DNA of 64,000 nucleotides from Wohlfahrtiimonas sp. G9077 (lineage in GTDB: Bacteria > Pseudomonadota > Gammaproteobacteria > Cardiobacteriales > Wohlfahrtiimonadaceae). Positions within the stretch are counted from its first letter, which is position 1. Every line of letters begins with the position of its first letter. The notes under the pieces are model-generated. The model ran no database searches and was not told the origin of the DNA. It saw nothing but the letters and a program-made list of their open reading frames with translations. Of the stretch, positions 18,763 through 26,653 are shown piece by piece. Position numbers and translations under genes: made by a program. The DNA lies in contig NZ_NEFD01000004.1 in NCBI RefSeq assembly GCF_002252155.1, positions 62,001-126,000 on the forward strand, read 5' to 3'.

Positions 18763-19968
18763 ATGAATGCAATGATTCAACGCATGGAAGCAGCATTGGC
18801 CGCCCTTAAACGTGGTGAAATCATCATCGTGATGGATGATGAATCCCGCGAAAATGAAGGCGATATGATCATGGCCGCTGAGTTTTGTGATGATCAGGAC
18901 ATGAACACCATGATTCGTAAAGCCGGCGGTTTAGTGTGCGCACCGATCTCAACTGAGATTGCCAAACGTTTAGATTTAGCGCCGATGGTGGTGAAAAATG
19001 AAGATGAATATCAAACGGCATTTACGGTGACGGTGGATTTTGTCTCAACTCATACGGGCATTTCAGCGGCTGAACGTGCGTTAACGTGCCGAAAGCTTGC
19101 GGCACAAGATACACAGTCAGCTGACTTTAAACGCCCGGGGCACATTTTCCCATTGATCGCTAAAGATGGCGGCGTTTTGGTTCGTCGTGGGCACACAGAA
19201 GCGTCTGTGGATTTGATGAAGCTTGCCGGCTTAACAGAAGCCGCCGTGATTTGTGAAATTTTAAACGAAGATGGCACCATGGCGCGTCACGATGATTTAT
19301 TAAAAGTGAGCGCGGCTGAAAATATGCCATTTATCACCATCGAAGACATTGTCAATTATCGTCATCATTTAGCGAATCAAGCGACCAGCATTGAGCCCTT
19401 AAGTCATGCGCATTTACCAACGGCTTATGGCAACTTTGAGATTTATACTTTCCCGAACAGTGAAGGCGAAGAGCCGCATGTGGTGCTTCGCAATGCTCAA
19501 TATGATGCCAATGCGCCATTAACGATGCGCATTCACTCTGAATGTTTAACAGGGGACATTTTTCACTCGGTTAAATGTGATTGCCAAGCGCAACTTGATT
19601 TTGGCCTTAAAACCATCGCCAATGATCCTAATGGCATGATGATCTATTTGCGTCAAGAAGGGCGCGGCATTGGGCTTGCTGAAAAGATTCGTGCATATGC
19701 ACTGCAAGATCAAGGGCAAAATACCATTGTGGCCAATGTGTCATTGGGTCATCCGGTGGATGCTCGTGACTTTACGGTGGCTGCGCAAATTTTGAAATAT
19801 TTTGATCAAAAACGTGTGCGCATCATCACCAATAATCCCGAAAAAGTCGCCGCCCTTAAAGCCAATGGCATTGAAGTGATCGAGCGCGTGGCAACCCCAC
19901 GATTTGTGACAAAAGAGAACCAAGATTATTTAACCACCAAAGCGACCGAAATGGGTCACTATCTATAA
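18763..19968 (+). CDS. ribBA: Bifunctional DHBP synthase / GTP cyclohydrolase II
   Basis: A 401-aa fusion. The N-terminal DHBP-synthase half has the acidic metal loop DDESRENEGDMI and the HTEASVDLMKLAG block. The C-terminal cyclohydrolase half retains all three zinc cysteines in C-x10-C-x-C spacing (SECLTGDIFHSVKCDCQ) plus the LRQEGRGIGL motif, so unlike many proteobacterial RibBA-like proteins with a degenerate second half this one should be fully bifunctional. It supplies both precursors of riboflavin. Confidence 0.95.
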   Translation: MNAMIQRMEAALAALKRGEIIIVMDDESRENEGDMIMAAEFCDDQDMNTMIRKAGGLVCAPISTEIAKRLDLAPMVVKNEDEYQTAFTVTVDFVSTHTGISAAERALTCRKLAAQDTQSADFKRPGHIFPLIAKDGGVLVRRGHTEASVDLMKLAGLTEAAVICEILNEDGTMARHDDLLKVSAAENMPFITIEDIVNYRHHLANQATSIEPLSHAHLPTAYGNFEIYTFPNSEGEEPHVVLRNAQYDANAPLTMRIHSECLTGDIFHSVKCDCQAQLDFGLKTIANDPNGMMIYLRQEGRGIGLAEKIRAYALQDQGQNTIVANVSLGHPVDARDFTVAAQILKYFDQKRVRIITNNPEKVAALKANGIEVIERVATPRFVTKENQDYLTTKATEMGHYL

Positions 19969-19986
19969 GTTTTTAGGAGACATATT

Positions 19987-20454
19987 ATGCAAATTATCGA
20001 AGGCAATTTATCCATTTCTAACAAAAAAATCGCCATTGTGGCCGGTCGTTTCAACAGCTTAATCACCAAGCAATTGATCGATGGCGCTGTGGATGCACTC
20101 AAACGCCACGGTTTGAATGAAGAGAACATTCAATTGGCTTGGGTGCCAGGTGCATTTGAAATTCCATTGATTGCACAACAATTTGCCAAAAAAGCAGATG
20201 TGGATGCCGTGATCTGCTTAGGTGCCGTGATTCGCGGTTCAACACCACACTTTGATTTTGTGGCCAATGAAGTGTCAAAAGGCATTGCGAGCGTGAGTTT
20301 AGAAAATGCCAAACCGATTGCATTTGGCGTCTTAACCACAGACAGCATCGAGCAAGCGCTTGAGCGTGCCGGTACAAAAGCAGGCAATAAAGGTGCAGAT
20401 GCTGCCATTACTGTGATTGAAATGTTAAACTTAATGGCTGCGATTGATGGCTAA
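19987..20454 (+). CDS. ribH: 6,7-dimethyl-8-ribityllumazine synthase
   Basis: A 155-aa protein with the lumazine synthase motifs [27 protein letters not shown] and [19 protein letters not shown]; the last holds the histidine thought to act in catalysis. It condenses the RibD-derived pyrimidine with DHBP and typically forms pentamers or icosahedral shells. Starts with ATG behind TTTTAGGAGACAT, 18 bases after ribBA; last clear riboflavin gene of the operon. Confidence 0.97.
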   Translation: MQIIEGNLSISNKKIAIVAGRFNSLITKQLIDGAVDALKRHGLNEENIQLAWVPGAFEIPLIAQQFAKKADVDAVICLGAVIRGSTPHFDFVANEVSKGIASVSLENAKPIAFGVLTTDSIEQALERAGTKAGNKGADAAITVIEMLNLMAAIDG

Positions 20455-20484
20455 TTGATTTTAACAAAGGTAAGGGAAGGGCAA

Positions 20485-21114
20485 ATGACAGGTAAACAGG
20501 ATCCATTACAAGCATTTGTCCTTTTTTGTGCGCGTAATTTACGGGGTTGGTTGGTGAGCTCATTGATCATCTGTTTGATGGTGATTGTGGTGGGCAATGT
20601 GTGGATTCAGTCTGAGATTAAGCATCTGCACGCGGAAGACAATGCGGACACGCTATTGGTGCTGGGCTATAAAGTTGAAGGCGAGCCGCTTGCGCCGACC
20701 AATGCACTGGCCAATCGCTTAGAGATGGCGCGCCAATATTGGCTGGAATCACCCGATACACGCATTGTGGTTTCTGGCGGGCAAACACAAGGCCTTACTA
20801 AAAGTGAAGCACAAGTGATGCGCGATTATTTGGTGGCGCACGGCATTCCAAGTGATGTGATTGTGATGGAAGAGATATCCAGGCGCACCGCTCATCAATT
20901 TGTCAATTCTATGCAGTTAATGGATTTGGGCAATGTGGTGGTTGTGACCAATGATTTTCATTTGCCCCGCTCTTTAATGCTCGCTGAACGTTCGGGGTTG
21001 AAAAGTGTTTCAGGTTTAGCCGCGCCCACGCCGACAGATTCGCGTTCCATTTTCACCGCCTACATTCGTGAGCCTTTTGCACTGTTGAATTCATGGCTGT
21101 TTGATCATCCCTAA
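20485..21114 (+). CDS. YdcF/SanA-like DUF218 membrane-anchored protein
   Basis: A 209-aa protein with one N-terminal membrane segment (LVSSLIICLMVIVVGNVWI) followed by a DUF218 domain, with VLGYKVEGEPL, RIVVSGGQTQGLTKSEAQVM and TNDFHLPRSLMLAER. E. coli relatives (SanA, ElyC, YdcF) are linked to envelope integrity, but the reaction is not established. The open frame starts at a TTG directly after ribH, but the ATG at 20485 has AAGGGA upstream. It probably shares the rib transcript by read-through. Confidence 0.75.
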   Translation: MTGKQDPLQAFVLFCARNLRGWLVSSLIICLMVIVVGNVWIQSEIKHLHAEDNADTLLVLGYKVEGEPLAPTNALANRLEMARQYWLESPDTRIVVSGGQTQGLTKSEAQVMRDYLVAHGIPSDVIVMEEISRRTAHQFVNSMQLMDLGNVVVVTNDFHLPRSLMLAERSGLKSVSGLAAPTPTDSRSIFTAYIREPFALLNSWLFDHP

Positions 21115-21116
21115 TC

Positions 21117-21305
21117 ATGCCCATTTTCTTGATTTTAATGATTTTTGTCTTAATGCTGATGGCCTCGCCATATCTTGCACTTTTTTATTGGTTAGCGCCG
21201 AGCACCACCGCCGGCATTGTGGGCACATTTGCATTAGCCAGCGGTGCATTGCTGTGTATCATGATCGGCATTGGCATCATCATGCATCATCGCAACAATC
21301 GTTAG
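21117..21305 (+). CDS. Small two-helix membrane protein (62 aa)
   Basis: Begins with an ATG 3 bases after the preceding stop. Nearly the whole protein is hydrophobic: PIFLILMIFVLMLMASPYLA and a second segment GIVGTFALASGALLCIMIGI, ending HHRNNR. I do not recognise a family. No strong Shine-Dalgarno is visible, so coupling to the upstream gene would be needed. It could be a chance ORF, but the end fits exactly before the convergent yceI. Confidence 0.4.
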   Translation: MPIFLILMIFVLMLMASPYLALFYWLAPSTTAGIVGTFALASGALLCIMIGIGIIMHHRNNR

Positions 21306-21306
21306 A

Positions 21307-21870
21307 TCACTCTTTGACAGCTTCTGCCTGAATCGCAATGTTCACAGTTTTACTCATGCCTTTGTCCACAAAAAAGTCCATGCCCCATTGTGTGCGATCA
21401 ATCTCTGCGCTGAAGTCACCGCCACACACTTGTGTTTGCCAAATCGGGCTGTGATAACAATTAAAGCGTTCCACCGTTAACGTTACAGGATGCGTCTGTC
21501 CAAGGAGCGTTAGATCACCGGTGATGTGTGTTGGTTGATGGTTTTGCCATTGCCATTGTGTGGAGGTAAAACGCATCTCAGGATATTTGGCCGCATCAAA
21601 AAGATCACTGTTTTTAAGGTGCTGATCAAAAGCATCGGAGCCACTTTTTAGATTTTTGATGGGAATGATCACGGTAACGCTGCCCACTTCATGGTCAGGA
21701 TCATACGTCACATGTCCCGTTAAACCATAAAAGCCACCATGATTGGTGGAGGTTTGAAAGTGATCAATGTAAAAACGTGCATTGGTGTGTTCAGGCTCTA
21801 ATTGATAGTGTGTTGCCAAGCTTGGCGTGAGGCATAAAAGCGCGCCGAGGGTGAATAATGTTTTGGTCAT
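21307..21870 (-). CDS. YceI-family periplasmic lipid-binding protein
   Basis: A 187-aa YceI/lipocalin-like protein. A signal peptide (TKTLFTLGALLCLTPSLA) precedes the mature part; the family core YQLEPEHTNARFYIDHF, GHVTYDPDHEVGSV and ITGDLTLLGQTHPVTLTVER is present. YceI proteins bind isoprenoid or fatty-acid-like ligands in the periplasm; the ligand here is unknown. I favour the ATG at 21870 (AGGAA placed 6 bases upstream) over the ATG at 21876. It is divergent from the pirin gene. Confidence 0.87.
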   Translation of the reverse strand: MTKTLFTLGALLCLTPSLATHYQLEPEHTNARFYIDHFQTSTNHGGFYGLTGHVTYDPDHEVGSVTVIIPIKNLKSGSDAFDQHLKNSDLFDAAKYPEMRFTSTQWQWQNHQPTHITGDLTLLGQTHPVTLTVERFNCYHSPIWQTQVCGGDFSAEIDRTQWGMDFFVDKGMSKTVNIAIQAEAVKE

Positions 21871-21907
21871 GTCCATTCCTTTGGTTTAGAAAAGCTTATT
21901 CCGATAA

Positions 21908-21934
21908 TAGAATAATGTATATGATATTGTTCTA
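21908..21934. promoter_or_regulatory. Imperfect palindrome between yceI and pirin (candidate operator)
   Basis: TAGAATAAT (21908-21916) and ATTGTTCTA (21926-21934) form an inverted repeat with one mismatch in nine and a nine-base centre, inside the 106-base divergent intergenic region. The size and symmetry suit a dimeric regulator; which one is unknown. Confidence 0.4.
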
Positions 21935-21976
21935 AAAATGAACAAAACAAACCGTTGTCATTTTTAGGAGCACACT

Positions 21977-22840
21977 ATGAAATCATTACTTCAAGTTCAT
22001 CATGCCCCAGATCCTCATTGGGTGGGCGATGGCTTTTATGTCCGTTCACTCTTTAATTATCGCAATCATGGGCGTTTTTTGAATCCATTTTTACTGCTTG
22101 ACCGCGGTGAGCCCACCTATTTTGAGCCAGCAAACGTGCCGCGTGGCGTTGGGGAGCATCCTCATCGTGGCTTTGAAACGGTGACCATTGTGTATGAAGG
22201 AGAAGTGGCGCACCGTGATTCTAGCGGCAATGGCGGAGTGATTGGCAAAGGCGATGTGCAGTGGATGACGGCCGCAGCCGGCATTTTGCATCAAGAGTAT
22301 CATTCACAAGCCTTTACACAGAGCGGTGGGATTTTTGATGTGGTGCAATTGTGGGTGAATTTACCAGCGAAGGATAAAATGAGTGCACCGGGCTATCAAT
22401 TGTTGACCGAAGAGAATCTTCCGGTGATTCAGCTTGATCAATATGGCAGTTATGTGCGTATTATCGCCGGTGACTATTTGGGCACAAAGGGCGCTGCTCG
22501 CACTTTTACGCCTGTGGATGTGTGGGACATTCACTTAAGTGCTGAAAGTGATGTGACGATTGCGGCGCATCAAGATCGTTATGTGGGTTTAGTGGTGATC
22601 AAAGGACGTGTACAACTGAATCATGATGTGGTGCTCGAACCTTCTGACTTAGCATTATTAGACCAAAAGGGTGATTCATTTATTTTATCGAGTGATGCCG
22701 ACGCCACTGTGTTGTATTTAAGCGGCGAGCCCATTGATGAGCCGATTGTAGGACATGGGCCTTTTGTGATGAACACGCACGAAGAAATCATACAAGCATC
22801 GTTAGATTACACTCATGGGCGATTTGGTAAAATCGACTAA
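21977..22840 (+). CDS. Pirin family protein
   Basis: A 287-aa bicupin. The N-terminal cupin has the pirin metal-binding histidines in VGEHPHRGFETVTIVYEGEV and GILHQEYHS, with the WMTAAAGILHQE block typical of the family. Bacterial pirins include quercetin-2,3-dioxygenases and redox-linked modulators; activity cannot be assigned. ATG preceded by TTTTTAGGAG. The gene ends shortly before the promoter of the M-box leader. Confidence 0.92.
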   Translation: MKSLLQVHHAPDPHWVGDGFYVRSLFNYRNHGRFLNPFLLLDRGEPTYFEPANVPRGVGEHPHRGFETVTIVYEGEVAHRDSSGNGGVIGKGDVQWMTAAAGILHQEYHSQAFTQSGGIFDVVQLWVNLPAKDKMSAPGYQLLTEENLPVIQLDQYGSYVRIIAGDYLGTKGAARTFTPVDVWDIHLSAESDVTIAAHQDRYVGLVVIKGRVQLNHDVVLEPSDLALLDQKGDSFILSSDADATVLYLSGEPIDEPIVGHGPFVMNTHEEIIQASLDYTHGRFGKID

Positions 22841-22866
22841 ATTAAAAGAATTTATCGACTTTTAGG

Positions 22867-22894
22867 TTGCTAAAAGATTTATTCTGCTTATAAT
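22867..22894 (+). promoter_or_regulatory. Promoter of the M-box leader
   Basis: TTGCTA at 22867-22872 and a perfect TATAAT at 22889-22894, 16 bases apart, give a start near 22901, a few bases before the aptamer's closing stem. Confidence 0.65.
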
Positions 22895-22907
22895 GCACAC
22901 AAATTGC

Positions 22908-23080
22908 AAATCTAACCTCGTTAGGTGAGGCTCCTGTACGGAGACATGCTACTGCCCAGAAACGTCCAAAGACGCCAACGGGTTTGAACAGAAACCATCG
23001 AATTAAGGTGGTTTATAACGTAGCTAGCAGTGAAGCATGCTTCACGTCTTATGCCGTACAGTGCTAAAACTCAACGATTT
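22908..23080 (+). ncRNA. M-box (ykoK) magnesium riboswitch aptamer
   Basis: The leader carries the M-box conserved blocks in order: TTAGGTGAGGCTCC, GGAGACATGCTACTGCCCA, AACGTCCAAAGACGCCAACG, AAACCATCG with its AAGGTGGTTT partner, and GTCTTATGCCGTACAGTGCTA. The closing stem is AAATC (22908-22912) with GATTT (23076-23080). M-boxes fold on binding several Mg2+ ions and then favour termination. It precedes an intrinsic terminator and three CorA-family genes, which matches the sensed ion. Confidence 0.95.
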
Positions 23081-23149
23081 GGGGGGAGAGAGCACCGTAT
23101 GCGCCTTTGCGTGTATGGTTGCCCGCGTTACGGTTTTTTAAGATCGCAT

Positions 23150-23179
23150 GCGCCTCTATTCGTTAGAGGCGCTTTTTTT
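23150..23179 (+). terminator. Intrinsic terminator of the M-box riboswitch
   Basis: GCGCCTCTA (23150-23158) pairs with TAGAGGCGC (23164-23172) across a five-base loop, followed by seven T. It lies between the aptamer and the first corA ATG at 23216, the expected place for the Mg2+-induced OFF switch. Confidence 0.9.
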
Positions 23180-23215
23180 ATGCGAAATTTTTTGACTGTT
23201 TTTCGGGAGGCACCC

Positions 23216-24112
23216 ATGATTAAAACATTGAACCGTGCTCAACATGTCTGGATCCAACTCACAGCGCCAACGCCACAAGAGCTCGAGCGCATCAGCCATG
23301 ATTTTTTCATCCCTTTTTCCATGCTCAACTTACATCAAAATGGCGCAAAAAGCCGCATGATTGAGCGCCATGCAGAGCTTTTTGCCTTTATGCTGCAGTT
23401 ACCGATCCGCAGCCGATTTGGAGAAGTGATGCCATTTACCTTACAAAATGTTTCTGTGATTGTGATGGGGCATGTGGTGATCACCATCAGCGAGCACGAG
23501 CATCCCATTTTAACAACGCTCGAGCAATCCTTTACAGAGCTGACGGATGGCAACGCCACCCATTTATTGTTGCATTTATTTGAACACACCATTGGCCGCT
23601 ATTTATTGGCCATCGATGAGATCAATCGTACGATCGCTACTGTAGAAGCGCAGATTGAAAACGCCATCAGCAATCAGCACATTTTTGATCTGCTCAATCA
23701 CAATAAAAGCTATGGCGCATTCATTCGTGCATTGAAACACAATGGCCGCGTGTTTAAGGATTTGGCTGCCAAGCGTTTATTGCTCAGTGACTATAAAACC
23801 GATGCGATGCTGCAAGATGTGGTGCTGGCCAATTTGCAAACACAAAAAAAGGTGGAAATTTATCATGCGAACCTTCGAAACTTGATGGATGCTTACTCTG
23901 CGGCGATTGAGAATAACTTAAGTTTAGCGGTGCAGTATTTAACAATTTTTGTGACGATTGCCGCGATTCCGATGGCCATCGCGGGCATTTATGGCATGAA
24001 TACGCCGTTGCCATTTCAAGATGAACCCTATGCCCTTGTTGTGTTAGGGGCCATTGCCGCCGCGTTAGCTGGCGCTGTGATGATGTTTTTCAAAGCCCGC
24101 CGTTATTTGTAG
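23216..24112 (+). CDS. CorA-family magnesium transporter, paralogue 1
   Basis: A 298-aa CorA/MIT-family protein: a cytosolic alpha/beta domain, long helices (NLMDAYSAAIENNLSLAVQ) and two C-terminal membrane segments, the first closing with the selectivity signature YGMN at about residue 260 and followed by TPLPF. The C-terminus ends in basic residues (KARRYL). An open frame upstream to 23030 crosses the riboswitch and is not coding; the ATG at 23216 has GGGAGG 7 bases upstream. It imports Mg2+ (or Co2+/Ni2+). First of three tandem paralogues. Confidence 0.9.
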   Translation: MIKTLNRAQHVWIQLTAPTPQELERISHDFFIPFSMLNLHQNGAKSRMIERHAELFAFMLQLPIRSRFGEVMPFTLQNVSVIVMGHVVITISEHEHPILTTLEQSFTELTDGNATHLLLHLFEHTIGRYLLAIDEINRTIATVEAQIENAISNQHIFDLLNHNKSYGAFIRALKHNGRVFKDLAAKRLLLSDYKTDAMLQDVVLANLQTQKKVEIYHANLRNLMDAYSAAIENNLSLAVQYLTIFVTIAAIPMAIAGIYGMNTPLPFQDEPYALVVLGAIAAALAGAVMMFFKARRYL

Positions 24113-24120
24113 GAGAGATT

Positions 24121-25071
24121 ATGTTATCCATTTATCAAACCCATGCAGATGGGCAGTTATTGCCAAGTGAAACCTTAGCGCACAATAGCGTCATTCACTT
24201 GGTCAATCCAACAGAAGAAGAGATCAATGTGTTGGTCAATGAACTTCATTTGCCATTAGATTTTTTTCATAGCGTGCTTGATCGTCATGAGCGCCCACGC
24301 ATTGAGCGGGATGACCATGGCACTTTGATCATTTTAAATGTACCTGTAACGGCTGCGAACGCTGAGGATTTAACGGCGCCGCCTTATCATACGGTGCCCC
24401 TTGGCATCATTCATGGGCGAGATCATCTCATCATTGTGAGCCGCGAGCCATTAACCGTGGTGGATGAAGTGTTGACGAGGCAATATGGCGATTTTTATAG
24501 CCACATGAAAACGCGCATTTCATTGTTATTGTTTAAGGCAGTGTCTGAATCGTATGAAGATCATTTGGCATTGATCAATGCACAAGTGAGTCAGTTGCAA
24601 AAGAAACTCAGAGCCTCGTATAAAAATACCGAGTTGTTTGCCCTGATGAATCTCAATAAAAGTTTGGTGTTTTTCTCAACGGCGTTGAGTGCAATGACCA
24701 TTTTGTATCAGCGCCTGACCCTCGGCGATACATTGAAAATTCATGAGGATGAAAAGCAGCGTTTAGAGTCAATTTTGGTGGATTTAGAGCAATCGGCCGA
24801 GGTGATAGAAATGCGCCGCGAGAGTTTAAGTAACTTGATGGATGCATATGCCACCATCATTCACAATAACTTAAACGCTGTTTTAAAAATGCTGACGACG
24901 CTTGCGATCGTGATGATCATTCCCACCATGATCGGCAGCATTTTTTCCATGAACGTGGCATTGCCAGGGGAAGAAGATCCTGTATCTACCGTCATGATTG
25001 CCATCGGCATGGTATTGATCAGTGTGATGCTGCTCATTGTCTTTTATCGAAAAAAATATTTACGTATGTAA
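24121..25071 (+). CDS. CorA-family transporter, paralogue 2 with SMN in place of GMN
   Basis: A 316-aa CorA-family protein with the same layout as its neighbours (NLMDAYATIIHNNLNAVLKM, then two membrane segments). At the end of the first membrane helix it reads IFSMN at about residues 274-278, so the first residue of the GMN selectivity filter is Ser (TCC codon at 24946). In CorA the GMN signature is nearly invariant and changes usually impair Mg2+ transport. It starts 8 bases after paralogue 1 behind AGGAGAG. It may be a modified channel, a subunit of a mixed pentamer, or a regulatory paralogue. Confidence 0.85.
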   Translation: MLSIYQTHADGQLLPSETLAHNSVIHLVNPTEEEINVLVNELHLPLDFFHSVLDRHERPRIERDDHGTLIILNVPVTAANAEDLTAPPYHTVPLGIIHGRDHLIIVSREPLTVVDEVLTRQYGDFYSHMKTRISLLLFKAVSESYEDHLALINAQVSQLQKKLRASYKNTELFALMNLNKSLVFFSTALSAMTILYQRLTLGDTLKIHEDEKQRLESILVDLEQSAEVIEMRRESLSNLMDAYATIIHNNLNAVLKMLTTLAIVMIIPTMIGSIFSMNVALPGEEDPVSTVMIAIGMVLISVMLLIVFYRKKYLRM

Positions 25072-25080
25072 GGGGAGATC

Positions 25081-25944
25081 ATGACATTTATGAACCATTT
25101 TTCCTTGGTGGCGCCGACCATCGCAGAGCAACACGAGATGACAGAACGTTTTAATTTACCAGCATATTTTATGCATGAAGCCACAGACATCAATGCACGT
25201 CCTAAGCTTGAGCAAGAGGGCGGACATCAATTGCTCGTGATTCACCTGCCTTATGTGGATCAACAGGTGACGGACAGCTCAATGGATGTGAAATATCGCA
25301 CGCTGCCTTTTAGTATGATTCTTACGGGGGATACGTTAATCACTGTGTGCAGTGAAAAGACGGCTTTGAGCTTTGATCATCGCACTCATACCGCCAATAT
25401 TTTGGGTATTTTGCATCAAACAGCAGTGGATTACATTCAATTGACGCAGCAGATTGAGTCGGAGATCACAGCGGCGGAAGATGAATTGTCGCGCTCTTAT
25501 CGCAATCCTGAGTTGTATCGCTTGTTGTATCTCAATGAGAGTTTGCTCTGCATGGCAACGGCGCTCAAGCAGATGCGCCACATGATGCGTAAATTGGAAA
25601 AAGGGCAACTTTTATTGATGCATAAGCAAGATCAAGACATTTTTATGGATACATTGGTGGAATTAGATCAAGCGTATGCCATTACAGAGATCAGTCAGTT
25701 GAATGCGAATAACGTGATGGATGCATATGGCAACATCATTCAAAATAATGTGAGCCACGTGGTGAAATTGTTAACGGCTGTGACGATTGTGCTCTCAATT
25801 CCCACTTTAATTGCCAGCATTTATGGCATGAATGTGCCGTTGCCATTTCAAACGGCAGACAATGCTTTTTATGTATTGATTCTCGTGATGATGGTGGCAA
25901 GTTTGGGCGTTGCGGGATTATTCTGGCGTAAACATTACTTCTAA
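25081..25944 (+). CDS. CorA-family magnesium transporter, paralogue 3
   Basis: A 287-aa CorA-family protein. It keeps the canonical signature IYGMN (Gly at about residue 249) followed by VPLPF, and NVMDAYGNIIQNNVSHVVKL in the long helix. N-terminal sequence is clearly different from the other two, so the trio is not a recent duplication. It starts 9 bases after paralogue 2 behind GGGGAG, ending the presumed M-box transcript. Confidence 0.88.
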   Translation: MTFMNHFSLVAPTIAEQHEMTERFNLPAYFMHEATDINARPKLEQEGGHQLLVIHLPYVDQQVTDSSMDVKYRTLPFSMILTGDTLITVCSEKTALSFDHRTHTANILGILHQTAVDYIQLTQQIESEITAAEDELSRSYRNPELYRLLYLNESLLCMATALKQMRHMMRKLEKGQLLLMHKQDQDIFMDTLVELDQAYAITEISQLNANNVMDAYGNIIQNNVSHVVKLLTAVTIVLSIPTLIASIYGMNVPLPFQTADNAFYVLILVMMVASLGVAGLFWRKHYF

Positions 25945-25963
25945 GGCGTTGATCCGCTATAAT
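25935..25963 (+). promoter_or_regulatory. Possible promoter for the secreted protein
   Basis: A perfect TATAAT at 25958-25963, 17 bases after a poor -35 (TTACTT), lies just past the third corA stop. It would give the next gene a start independent of the riboswitch. Confidence 0.35.
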
Positions 25964-26001
25964 GAAAGCATCCGCATTGATGTGATTGTTAGGAGAAATG
26001 T

Positions 26002-26604
26002 ATGAAAAAATTATTATGCCTAAGCAGTTTAATGTTGGCGTTGTCTGTTGCCCATGCCCAAGAGAGCTCATTGACAGAGGATTTGTCGAAACTCACCGAT
26101 GATGTTTCTAAATCTGTGAAAAAAGGTTGGGACAGGTCAAAAGATGCCATCAGTGATTTTTCAGATGATGCAAAAGTGCAGTTAGATAAAGCAGGTGAAT
26201 CCATCAAGAGCAGTTTTGATGATTTTAAAAACAGCTATGCGGTGACAGATGCCGCCACATTACAAAAATATTTGGTGGTGGAAATCCCATCCGTTTCCCT
26301 TGAAGATGGACAATTGACGGTGACGGTCATCTTAAAAAATAACCAAGATAAACCGGTGAAATTTAAAGATGTAAAAAATAAAGTGGATGTGATTGTGTTA
26401 GATCAAGACAGCATTGCCTACTTTGCCACAGAAGCTTCATTTAAACACAATCAAAAAATCATTGTGCCGGCAAAAGCGGCTGTGAAAGTGACGTGGCAAT
26501 TTGACAATGTCACATCAACGCCGGTGATGCTGCGTTTGATGAATGCAGATTATCCTTTGCCCAAAATCAGCAGCGGTTTTTCCTTAAAAAGCTTAGGCTT
26601 ATAA
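26002..26604 (+). CDS. Secreted protein of unknown function
   Basis: I do not recognise a family. The 200-aa protein has a clear signal peptide (KKLLCLSSLMLALSVAHA, cleavage before Gln20) without a lipobox cysteine. A charged, probably helical region rich in Asp/Lys/Ser follows (residues 20-80), then a beta-rich domain (VVEIPSVSLEDGQLTVTVIL to the end) that resembles immunoglobulin-like periplasmic folds such as YcfL/DUF1425, a weak impression only. It follows the corA trio by 57 bases behind AGGAG and may have its own promoter. A terminator-like hairpin follows. Confidence 0.7.
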   Translation: MKKLLCLSSLMLALSVAHAQESSLTEDLSKLTDDVSKSVKKGWDRSKDAISDFSDDAKVQLDKAGESIKSSFDDFKNSYAVTDAATLQKYLVVEIPSVSLEDGQLTVTVILKNNQDKPVKFKDVKNKVDVIVLDQDSIAYFATEASFKHNQKIIVPAKAAVKVTWQFDNVTSTPVMLRLMNADYPLPKISSGFSLKSLGL

Positions 26605-26612
26605 ATCAATCG

Positions 26613-26641
26613 AATCCCCAAGCATGCTTGGGGATTGTTTT
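26613..26641 (+). terminator. Intrinsic terminator after the secreted protein
   Basis: A perfect 24-base palindrome (AATCCCCAAGC and its complement around the centre ATGC-like bases, 26613-26636) is followed by GTTTT. It ends just before the FNT gene's start region. Confidence 0.75.
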
Positions 26642-26653
26642 ATGGGGGTTCGT

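Noticed and set aside
23030-23215. Open frame extending the first corA upstream through the leader
   Set aside because: It runs through the M-box aptamer and the terminator; the good ribosome site is at the ATG at 23216.
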